A stretch of DNA of 35,039 nt, from assembly GCA_001786365.1 (NCBI GenBank), contig MFWK01000001.1, forward strand, positions 1-35,039, in the 5' to 3' direction. The position numbers and the translations under genes were made by a program. Below the pieces are notes generated by a model, which saw nothing but the letters and a program-made list of their open reading frames with translations, did not search any database and was not told where the DNA came from. Shown here piece by piece: positions 28,861 to 35,039 of this stretch (its first letter is position 1; each line of letters opens with the position of its first letter). The DNA comes from Candidatus Nomurabacteria bacterium RIFOXYD2_FULL_35_12 (GTDB lineage: Bacteria; Patescibacteriota; Minisyncoccia; Phycocordibacterales; UBA9973).

Positions 28861-29661
28861 ATGGATATCAAAGATTTAAATAAAGCACAGCTTATATTGC
28901 TCGCAGTTCTCCTTTCTTTTGTCACTTCTATCGTGACGGGTATAACGACTGTGACTTTAATGCAACAAGCTCCAGCATCTTTTACTGTTCCGGTTAATCG
29001 AGTTATCAGACAAACAGTTGAGAAAATTCAACAAGTAGAAGGCAAGACCACTGTGCAAACAGTAATAGTTAAAGAAGAAGATTTGGTGGTGGATGCTTTG
29101 GCAAAAAATAAATCAGCTGTTTTTTTTGTTAGCAAAGAAATTCTTGGTTTAGATGGCCTTCCGATAGAGGTTTCAGTTGGTAAAGGTTTTGCTGTTTCTT
29201 CCGATGGCATAGTCGTTGTTGATGGCGCTTCTGTATTCGATAAGGGAATTTATTTTGTAAAAAATGATAGTGGAAAGTTTAAAGCAGAATTTGTTTCAAT
29301 AGACAATATAGGTTTTGCTTTTTTAAAGATAGGTGCTCCGCTTGATGAAAAAGATAAAGTTAGCTTTACAGTACCTAATTTTGGAGATTTAGAAAAGATA
29401 AAAATTGGACAAAAGATTTTAATTTCAGGTAATACGATATCTTCGTTTATTTTTGATGGAAATAAAGATATAAATATTAGTGTTGCAAAATCAAATAGCG
29501 GATCAATAGTTCTAAACTTAGACGGAGATGTTTTAGGTATGGTTTTGTCTGAAGAGAGTTCACCTTTTGTTTCGATTGATGTTATAGTCAATGCTTTGAA
29601 TGTTATAAATGGAGAAAATACTTTGCCAGCTACTCCTGTTCTTGCGCCTATCACACAATAA
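28861..29661 (+). CDS. degenerate HtrA/trypsin-like protein, membrane-anchored
   Basis: A 266-residue protein with an N-terminal anchor (about 11-34), a stretch to about 75 and a domain that follows the HtrA protease pattern: SVGKGFAVSSDGIVVVDGASVF (usually GSGFIIS-DG-ivTNnHVv), IDNIGFAFLKIG (usually D-lAlLki) and SNSGSIVLNLDGDVLGMV (usually GNSGGPl-n-dG-viGi). The catalytic His is replaced (GAS), the Asp position is not kept as D-L-A, and the Ser loop lacks GGP. It is probably an inactive protease fold, perhaps a binding module. No PDZ domain is present. Confidence 0.8.
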   Translation: MDIKDLNKAQLILLAVLLSFVTSIVTGITTVTLMQQAPASFTVPVNRVIRQTVEKIQQVEGKTTVQTVIVKEEDLVVDALAKNKSAVFFVSKEILGLDGLPIEVSVGKGFAVSSDGIVVVDGASVFDKGIYFVKNDSGKFKAEFVSIDNIGFAFLKIGAPLDEKDKVSFTVPNFGDLEKIKIGQKILISGNTISSFIFDGNKDINISVAKSNSGSIVLNLDGDVLGMVLSEESSPFVSIDVIVNALNVINGENTLPATPVLAPITQ

Positions 29662-29670
29662 ATATCACGC

Positions 29671-29700
29671 TTGACACATATAGTATAATATAAATATACT
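29671..29700 (+). promoter_or_regulatory. promoter of clpB
   Basis: TTGACA at 29671-29676, 18-nt spacer, TATACT at 29695-29700. The predicted start of transcription falls within or next to the 5' arm of the leader stem. Confidence 0.6.
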
Positions 29701-29701
29701 T

Positions 29702-29778
29702 GTCCCGTACTAAATTTTTTTATTACTGGATATAAAGAAAAAGATAAAGATTATTAATTAAAATTTTAGTATCGGGAT
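29702..29778 (+). promoter_or_regulatory. clpB leader stem that takes in the start codon
   Basis: GTCCCGTACTAAATTTT (from 29702) pairs with AAAATTTTAGTATCGGGAT (29760-29778), including the A and T of the ATG at 29777. The whole predicted leader is thus one closed stem-loop. No CIRCE element is seen. Confidence 0.55.
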
Positions 29779-32455
29779 GCCACCTTTAAACAAATTTACA
29801 ACTAAATCAAAGGATGCTATTAAGAAGGCACACGAGCTCGCTATTGAGCGCGGGGTAAACCATGTTTCTTCACTTCATTTATTGGCAGCTCTTCTACTGC
29901 AAGAAGAAAGTATGGTGAATTCTATTTTAGACAAGTTGGAAATAGACACGATGCTTTTGACCGATAATGTTTTGGAATTGATTGAATTGCCAGAGAGTCG
30001 CAATACCGTTTCTCCTTCTTACCAGATTTATCTTAATCCTGACTTAGCGCAAGTCATAGAGCAATCAGCAAAATTAGCGGAATCAATGAAAGATGATTTT
30101 GTTTCTACTGAGCATCTGTTTATTGCGATCTTGGAAGTAACGAGCGAGGCGCGTGAGACTTTGGCGCGATTTAGAATTCACAAAGATTCTGTGATGAAAG
30201 TTTTAGAAGAATTACGAAGTCAAAATATTACGGATGTTACAGAGCCGAAGAAATTTAAATTGCTTTTAAAATATACTCGTAATTTAACAAAGCTAGCGAA
30301 AGAAGACAAACTCGATCCTGTAATCGGCCGAGACAATGAAATAACTCGCATAATGCAGATTTTGAGTAGAAGGACAAAGAATAATCCTATTTTAATAGGA
30401 GAAGCTGGTACAGGAAAGACTGCAGTGGTGGAAGGCCTTGCGCAAATGATTATAAAAGGGAATGTTCCGGAATCTTTAAAAGATAAAGAACTCGTTTCTC
30501 TGGATTTAGGGCTTCTCGTTGCTGGCACAAAATATCGTGGAGAGTTTGAAGAAAGATTAAAAGGTATTATGAAAGAAATAGAAAGGTCTGATGGAAAAGT
30601 AATTCTTTTTATTGATGAAATACATACTATCGTCGGTGCTGGTGGAGCAGAGGGAACGATGGATGCTTCAAATATGTTGAAACCAGCTTTATCTCGTGGA
30701 GAATTGCGGGCTATTGGCGCTACGACATTGCGAGAATATCAAAAACATATTGAAAAAGATCCTGCTTTGGCTAGGCGTTTTCAGCCTGTTTACATAGATG
30801 AACCAGGAGTAGAAGATGCGATTGCGATTTTGCGCGGATTAAAAGAAAAGTATGAACTTTTTCATGGTGTTCGAATTACTGATGACGCCATTGTGGCTTC
30901 GGTAAATCTTTCTACACGTTATATTACTAATAGATTTTTACCGGACAAAGCGGTGGATTTGATAGACGAAGCTTCTTCTTCTCTTAAAATAATGTTGGAA
31001 AATAAACCACCAGTTTTAGAAGATGCACATAGAAAAATAATGCGTTTGGAAATTGAAAAAGAAGCGTTAAAGAAAGAACAGACAAAAAATCGCGATATAA
31101 AGAACAGATTGAAAGAAGTAGATAAAGAAATAGGTAATTTGCGAGAAAAAACAAAAGAGCTCGAATTAAAATGGCAAAATGAGAAATCTACAGTAGTTGA
31201 AATCAGGGCTATAAAAAAAGATCTTGAAGGTTTGCGTCTAGAAGCAGAGAGTGCGGAAATGCGAGCAGACCTAGCTCGCGCTGCGGAAATACGTTATGGA
31301 AAAATTCCTGCTTTGAAAAAAGATTTAGAAGTAAAACTTCTACGATTAAAAAAATTGCAAAAATCACGTAGAATTTTGAAAGAAGAAATTACTGCTGAAG
31401 ATATCGCCGAGGTTGTCGCTCGTTGGACGGGTATACCGCTTACTAAAATGTTGGAAGAAGAACGCGCGAAACTTGAGAAGATGGAAATTGAATTAAAAAA
31501 GCGAGTTATTGGACAAGAGGAAGCCATCTCGCGCGTATCTGATGTTATTAGACGCTCTCGCGCAGGTATCGGAGATCCAAATAGACCCATTGGGAGTTTC
31601 ATCTTTTTAGGTCCGACTGGAGTCGGAAAGACAGAACTTACAAAAGCTCTTGGGCAATTTATGTTTAATGATGAGAAAGCCATTATCCGTGTAGATATGT
31701 CCGAATATATGGAGAGACACTCAGTTTCAAAACTTGTTGGTTCTCCGCCGGGATATGTAGGTTATGATGAAGCTGGGCAATTGACCGAAGCGGTCAGGCA
31801 TAGGCCTTATGCTGTGATACTTTTTGATGAAATAGAAAAAGCTCATCCGGAAGTTTTTAACATACTTCTTTCGGTTATTGATGAAGGAAGATTGACGGAT
31901 GGTAAAGGTAGAATTGTAAACTTCAAGAATACAATTATTATTTTAACTTCAAATATTGGCTCGCAATTTGTGGAAAAGATGGAAGCTATAGGATTTTCTA
32001 ATAATTCTAAAAAGACAGATTATAGCAATATGAAAGAAAAAGTTCTGGAAGCATTAAAAGATAATTTCCGACCGGAGTTTTTAAATCGTTTGGATGAAAT
32101 TGTTGTTTTTGATGTTCTTTCTGAAGAAGCAATAAAAGGAATTGTTGATTTAAGAATGGAAGTAGTAAAAGATCGCTTGAATAGTAAAGGTATTAATTTG
32201 GAAATTAACGAAGAAGCTTTACTACTCTTGGCAAAAGAAGGTTACGATCCGCATTTTGGCGCAAGACCACTCAATCGTTTGATTCAAAGTAAGATTTTGA
32301 ATCCTGTGGCTTCATATATCATTTCAAATGGAATCAAAAAAGGGGACACAGTCAGTGTGTCAGTAAAGGGGACAGAATTATTGATTGAAACAAAAAAAGG
32401 CCACGCTGGTAAAATCAAAAGCTCAATTCGCATACAATCACGCTCTGAAGTTTAA
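29777..32455 (+). CDS. clpB: ATP-dependent chaperone ClpB
   Basis: An 892-residue Hsp100 disaggregase. Clp-N domain residues about 5-145. NBD1: Walker A GEAGTGKT (208-215) and Walker [10 protein letters not shown]. The long coiled-coil M domain (about 405-540) includes [19 protein letters not shown], which marks ClpB rather than ClpC. NBD2: [13 protein letters not shown], Walker A GPTGVGKT (about 612-619), [15 protein letters not shown], and the sensor segment [15 protein letters not shown]. No ClpP-binding loop is evident. It works with DnaK to rescue aggregates. Expression is likely controlled at the leader stem. Confidence 0.93.
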   Translation: MPPLNKFTTKSKDAIKKAHELAIERGVNHVSSLHLLAALLLQEESMVNSILDKLEIDTMLLTDNVLELIELPESRNTVSPSYQIYLNPDLAQVIEQSAKLAESMKDDFVSTEHLFIAILEVTSEARETLARFRIHKDSVMKVLEELRSQNITDVTEPKKFKLLLKYTRNLTKLAKEDKLDPVIGRDNEITRIMQILSRRTKNNPILIGEAGTGKTAVVEGLAQMIIKGNVPESLKDKELVSLDLGLLVAGTKYRGEFEERLKGIMKEIERSDGKVILFIDEIHTIVGAGGAEGTMDASNMLKPALSRGELRAIGATTLREYQKHIEKDPALARRFQPVYIDEPGVEDAIAILRGLKEKYELFHGVRITDDAIVASVNLSTRYITNRFLPDKAVDLIDEASSSLKIMLENKPPVLEDAHRKIMRLEIEKEALKKEQTKNRDIKNRLKEVDKEIGNLREKTKELELKWQNEKSTVVEIRAIKKDLEGLRLEAESAEMRADLARAAEIRYGKIPALKKDLEVKLLRLKKLQKSRRILKEEITAEDIAEVVARWTGIPLTKMLEEERAKLEKMEIELKKRVIGQEEAISRVSDVIRRSRAGIGDPNRPIGSFIFLGPTGVGKTELTKALGQFMFNDEKAIIRVDMSEYMERHSVSKLVGSPPGYVGYDEAGQLTEAVRHRPYAVILFDEIEKAHPEVFNILLSVIDEGRLTDGKGRIVNFKNTIIILTSNIGSQFVEKMEAIGFSNNSKKTDYSNMKEKVLEALKDNFRPEFLNRLDEIVVFDVLSEEAIKGIVDLRMEVVKDRLNSKGINLEINEEALLLLAKEGYDPHFGARPLNRLIQSKILNPVASYIISNGIKKGDTVSVSVKGTELLIETKKGHAGKIKSSIRIQSRSEV

Positions 32456-32470
32456 AATTTTTTAAAAGAT

Positions 32471-32490
32471 GCAAAAAAGTCTTTTTTGTG
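32471..32490 (+). terminator. terminator after clpB
   Basis: CAAAAAAG and CTTTTTTG around T; weak stem but ends in a T run, 15 nt after the stop. Confidence 0.45.
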
Positions 32491-32505
32491 ATATTTTGTA
32501 TGCAT

Positions 32506-32588
32506 GCGTCGATGGTAGAGTGGTCAAATACGACACGCTGTAAACGTGTTGCCTTCGGGCTTCGGGGGTTCGAATCCCTCTCGACGCA
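32506..32588 (+). tRNA. tRNA-Tyr (anticodon GTA)
   Basis: 83 nt, class II, with variable arm TGCCTTCGGGCTTC. Acceptor GCGTCGA/TCGACGC, anticodon stem ACACG/CGTGT with loop CTGTAAA, T arm GGGGG TTCGAAT CCCTC, discriminator A. CCA is not encoded. Confidence 0.93.
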
Positions 32589-32787
32589 CAAAATTAAAAA
32601 AACTAGGTTTCTGCTTAGTTTTTTTAATTTATGTCTCGTCGTAAGCAAGCGAACTGCTTCGCTTGCGTGGGGGATTCGAACGACGGAATATAAATTTTCA
32701 GTAGAAAATTTTATGAGTCGGTGCCCAGACAAAGTTTTGCGACGGTAAAACTTTAGTCGAGGGAGAAATTCCCTCTCGACGCACAAA
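32575..32787 (+). repeat. duplicated 3' end of tRNA-Tyr
   Basis: The 18 bases TCCCTCTCGACGCACAAA at 32575-32592 recur exactly at 32770-32787. The second copy is preceded by GAGGG and a 7-nt loop, so it can form a T-stem-like hairpin. Between the copies lie a terminator, a hairpin GCAAGCGA/TCGCTTGC, a T-arm-like GGGGGATTCGAAC and no gene. It may be a tRNA remnant or an attachment-site scar. Confidence 0.6.
32592..32629 (+). terminator. terminator after tRNA-Tyr
   Basis: TTAAAAAAACTA pairs with TAGTTTTTTTAA across the loop GGTTTCTGCT. Confidence 0.75.
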
Positions 32788-32790
32788 TAC

Positions 32791-32818
32791 TTGTTATTTT
32801 CTAAAAAGTATGTTATTA
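32791..32818 (+). promoter_or_regulatory. promoter upstream of typA
   Basis: TTGTTA at 32791-32796, 16-nt spacer, TATTAT at 32813-32818. A terminator-like hairpin follows at once, so it may drive an attenuated transcript. Confidence 0.45.
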
Positions 32819-32831
32819 TCAAAACAGTTTG

Positions 32832-32856
32832 AAAAGGCCTTTGGGGCTTTTTTCTT
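32832..32856 (+). terminator. terminator-like hairpin in the typA leader
   Basis: AAAAGGCC and GGGCTTTT with a T6 run. It lies between the promoter at 32791 and the leader frame at 32887. Confidence 0.5.
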
Positions 32857-32886
32857 TCATTAAACAAAATTTATTTATATAACAAA

Positions 32887-33006
32887 ATGGATCCCGTTAG
32901 AAGCCGCGATCGCAATACAAATATAAACAAAAATATGAAAACAAATATTGGAAAAATTAATAACATAATATATCAGACACGCGAGTTGATCGCGATCTGC
33001 TTCTAA
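32887..33006 (+). CDS. upstream reading frame MDPVR in the typA leader
   Basis: A 39-codon frame starting MDPVRSRDRN and ending TAA 5 nt before the typA ATG. Its first and last codons form the two arms of the leader stem. A weak -10 (TATATA, 32876-32881) ends 5 nt before its ATG. A similar frame opens the 23702 leader. Confidence 0.4.
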   Translation: MDPVRSRDRNTNINKNMKTNIGKINNIIYQTRELIAICF

Positions 33007-33013
33007 ACGGGAT
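32891..33013 (+). promoter_or_regulatory. typA leader stem that takes in the start codon
   Basis: ATCCCGTTAGAAGCCGCGAT (32891-32910) pairs with the segment 32988-33013, which ends GCTTCTAAACGGGAT and includes the A and T of the ATG. The stem is about 20 bp with small bulges; the loop is about 75 nt and AT-rich. Confidence 0.6.
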
Positions 33014-34877
33014 GGAAATTAGAAATATAGCTATTATAGCTCACGTGGACCATGGGAAGACTACCTTGACCGATGCTTTGATGAAGCAAAATGGTGGGCT
33101 TCAAGATGAGGGAGTCTCAATGGATTCAAATGCTTTGGAAAAAGAGCGTGGTATTACTATTTACTCAAAAAATACTTCCATAAATTACAAAGACACTAAA
33201 ATAAACATTGTAGATACGCCCGGACACGCGGATTTCGGCAGCGAGGTGGAACGTGTTTTGCGCGCAGTAGATTGCGTGCTTTTGCTCGTGGATGCAGTCG
33301 AAGGCCCAATGCCTCAAACCAGGTTCGTTTTAAAAAAGTCTTTGGAGTTAGGGCAAAAGCCAATTGTGGTTATAAATAAAATAGATAAACCTGCTTCTGA
33401 TCCACATAGAGTTCATGAAGAAATTTTGAACTTATTTTTTGAATTAGGAGCTTCTGAAGAGCAAGCGAATTTTGAAACTATTTATGCTATTGGACGACAA
33501 GGGGTAGCTTTTAAAAAATTAGGTGATGATTCAAAAGATTTGTCTCCTCTTTTAGATTTAATTTTAGAAAAAGTTCCAGACGCAAGTAAGTGTCAAGGAC
33601 TGTCCTTGACAAGTATGTCAAAGACCGTCTTTGACACTAAGAAAATGTCTGCGCAAGTTTTCAATCTTGGTTATGATAATTTTCTAGGCAGAATGGCAGT
33701 AGCTAGAATTTATTCCGGTACAATTTTTTCCGGAAGTAATATTTTTATAAAAGGAGAGAGGGAAATACGCAGTGGCAAAGTAACAAAACTTTTTACTTTT
33801 GAAGGAATAAACAGAAAAGAAGTGGAAAATGCGACTTCTGGAGACATAGTTCTCTTGGCTGGAATTCCAGACATATATATAGGTGAGACATTATGTGAAG
33901 ACGAGAGCGTAGAACCTTTGCCTCACATTGCTATTGATGAGCCGACTCTTTCTCTTAACTTTTTAGTAAATGATTCTCCATTTGCCGGCAAAGAAGGAAA
34001 GTTTGTTACGTCCAGACAAATCAAAGAAAGACTAGAAAAGGAGTTAGAGATAAACGTCGGACTAAAAGTTGATTTTACTCCGGATCAGGGTGATAAAAAG
34101 TCAGGTCCGAGTTTCTTTAAAGTTTATGGCCGTGGAGAACTGCACATAGCGATACTTTTGGAATATATGCGCCGAGAGGGATTTGAAATGCAAGTCTCTC
34201 AACCGGAAGTTATCATAAAAGAAAAAGATGGAGTGAGTACAGAGCCATATGAAGAGCTGGTTATTGATGTTCCTATGGAGTCTTCTGGTGGAGTTATAGA
34301 AAAGATAGGAAAAAGACGAGGAATAATGAAAGATATGATGGAAAAAGAGGGTATAGCTAGGATTACTTTTGACATACCGACTCGTGGACTTTTGGGTTAT
34401 CGTGGTGAATTTATTATAGATACAAAAGGCGAAGGCATTATGTCTTCTAGAGTCACAGGATTTAGAGAATATGCTGGAGAAATAAAAAGACGAGAGTATG
34501 GTGCGATGACTTCTATGATAAATGGCAAGGCAGTTGCCTTTGCGCTTGCAAATTTACAGGAACGTGGTATACTTTATGTAAGTCACGGTACTGAAGTTTA
34601 TGAAGGTATGGTGGTGGGTAATGTTTTGAAGGGTGATGATATGTCAGTGAACCCTACAAAAGGAAAACAGCTTACCAACATGCGTGCTTCTGGAACTGAT
34701 GAGGCCATAGTTTTAAATCCTGTATTTTCTTTGAATATTGAAAGAGGTTTGGAAGTGATGAATGAAGATGAGTATTTGGAAATCACTCCAAAATCAGTTA
34801 GACTTAGAAAGAAATATCTAACTGACCTTGATAGGAAAAAGCATTTCGCTGCACAAATTGATAAAGAAAAAAAATAA
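33012..34877 (+). CDS. typA: ribosome-associated GTPase TypA/BipA
   Basis: A 621-residue translational GTPase of the EF-G-like group, linked to 50S assembly and to growth under cold or stress. G1 [12 protein letters not shown] (residues 9-20), G2 region EKERGITI, G3 [16 protein letters not shown]4 NKIDKP. Domains II, III and V follow, and the TypA-specific C-terminal domain contains [19 protein letters not shown]. Normal length. Residues about 194-210 ([17 protein letters not shown]) come from two adjacent palindromes inserted at the end of the G domain. The start codon lies in the leader stem. Confidence 0.96.
   Translation: MEIRNIAIIAHVDHGKTTLTDALMKQNGGLQDEGVSMDSNALEKERGITIYSKNTSINYKDTKINIVDTPGHADFGSEVERVLRAVDCVLLLVDAVEGPMPQTRFVLKKSLELGQKPIVVINKIDKPASDPHRVHEEILNLFFELGASEEQANFETIYAIGRQGVAFKKLGDDSKDLSPLLDLILEKVPDASKCQGLSLTSMSKTVFDTKKMSAQVFNLGYDNFLGRMAVARIYSGTIFSGSNIFIKGEREIRSGKVTKLFTFEGINRKEVENATSGDIVLLAGIPDIYIGETLCEDESVEPLPHIAIDEPTLSLNFLVNDSPFAGKEGKFVTSRQIKERLEKELEINVGLKVDFTPDQGDKKSGPSFFKVYGRGELHIAILLEYMRREGFEMQVSQPEVIIKEKDGVSTEPYEELVIDVPMESSGGVIEKIGKRRGIMKDMMEKEGIARITFDIPTRGLLGYRGEFIIDTKGEGIMSSRVTGFREYAGEIKRREYGAMTSMINGKAVAFALANLQERGILYVSHGTEVYEGMVVGNVLKGDDMSVNPTKGKQLTNMRASGTDEAIVLNPVFSLNIERGLEVMNEDEYLEITPKSVRLRKKYLTDLDRKKHFAAQIDKEKK
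33591..33636 (+). repeat. two in-frame palindromes in typA
   Basis: TGTCAAGGAC/GTCCTTGACA (33591-33611) and TGTCAAAGAC/GTCTTTGACA (33616-33636), separated by 4 nt. The two hairpins are related to each other. Confidence 0.85.
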
Positions 34878-34890
34878 AGTAAAAAAATTT

Positions 34891-35039
34891 ATGTCAACAA
34901 TATCATTCAAACCAAAAAAAGTAACAAAAAAGATAATTTCACAACTAGCTCCACGTACTTATGACGTGATTATGAATCGTTTTGGTTTGACTTCTGATGG
35001 AAAGAGAAAAACTCTAGAAGAAATCGGAAATAAATACAA
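34891..35039 (+). CDS. sigma region 4-like HTH protein, partial (3' end outside window)
   Basis: ATG at 34891, 13 nt after typA; 49 codons are seen before the window ends. ISQLAPRTYDVIMNRFGL...RKTLEEIGNKYQ matches the first helices of sigma-70 region 4 (LPER-R-Il--RFGL-----TLEEIG---gvTRERVRQI). Because region 4 starts right at the N-terminus, this is not a full sigma factor. Patescibacteria have proteins with a sigma-4-like HTH followed by another domain, and this may be one. The function cannot be told from the visible part. Confidence 0.7.
   Translation, partial: MSTISFKPKKVTKKIISQLAPRTYDVIMNRFGLTSDGKRKTLEEIGNKY

Noticed and set aside
29701..29776. CIRCE operator before clpB
   Set aside because: The inverted repeat present has a different sequence and ends in the start codon; the TTAGCACTC/GAGTGCTAA arms of CIRCE are absent.
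32630..32790. A second functional tRNA after tRNA-Tyr
   Set aside because: Only the 3' acceptor strand and a T-stem-like hairpin are present; no 5' acceptor, D arm or anticodon arm can be drawn.

Overview
The window looks like part of the chromosome of a Patescibacteria (Candidate Phyla Radiation) bacterium, most likely a Parcubacteria/Nomurabacteria-type lineage. The grounds are: an AT-rich genome (about one third G+C by eye); housekeeping proteins shortened at N-termini or internal domains (SecA, MurE, IF-2, cysteine desulfurase); several small type IV secretion pilin-like proteins; a PaaX/Cas2-like protein of a kind common in these genomes; tRNAs without encoded CCA; and palindromic repeats translated inside conserved genes. 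TGA is used as a stop (for example at the end of murE), so this is not the recoded Gracilibacteria/Absconditabacteria code. The lineage is an inference from gene content, not from a phylogeny.

Layout. 0-1 kb: tRNA-Pro, a coiled-coil protein, a structured hairpin and a 30-residue basic peptide. 1-4.4 kb: secA, a DUF1653 gene and a GNAT gene as one unit. 4.4-5.1 kb: a membrane-anchored PaaX/Cas2-like protein flanked by two identical 34-bp hairpin repeats. 5.1-10.4 kb: a tightly packed operon with a PPC-domain protein, a membrane protein, murE, murD, an alpha/beta hydrolase and murC. 10.7-14.1 kb: a secreted lysozyme-like protein, a hypothetical protein, rpsA on the minus strand behind a leader peptide and terminator hairpin, and a divergent MBL-fold protein. 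14.2-17.4 kb: a small membrane protein, gyrA and a methyltransferase. 17.4-21.3 kb: an orphan solute-binding protein and five pilin-like genes. 21.3-24.5 kb: a minus-strand accessory block; three of its four genes have clearly higher G+C. 24.5-25.2 kb: tRNA-Leu, Lys, Leu and Cys on the minus strand. 25.2-27.6 kb: infB-rbfA and a DUF4446 gene, minus strand. 27.6-35 kb: cysteine desulfurase, a degenerate HtrA-like protein, clpB, tRNA-Tyr, typA and the start of a sigma region 4-like protein.

Together the core genes cover peptidoglycan precursor synthesis (murC, D, E), secretion (secA), translation (rpsA, infB, rbfA, typA), topology (gyrA) and protein quality control (clpB). The accessory part is directed at the cell surface: pilins, solute binding, a lipoprotein and membrane proteins.

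Three structural themes stand out. (1) Four genes (typA, clpB, the gene at 23702 and the pilin at 20953) carry a leader whose 5' part pairs with the bases directly before and into the start codon. In three of them the 5' part also opens a short reading frame beginning M-(N/D)-(P/L)-V-R. (2) At least nine palindromic elements are inserted in frame in secA, murE, murD, murC, rbfA, the cysteine desulfurase gene and typA, much like Rickettsia palindromic elements. (3) About nine genes have a -10 hexamer ending 6-8 nt before the ATG, which predicts leaderless mRNAs.
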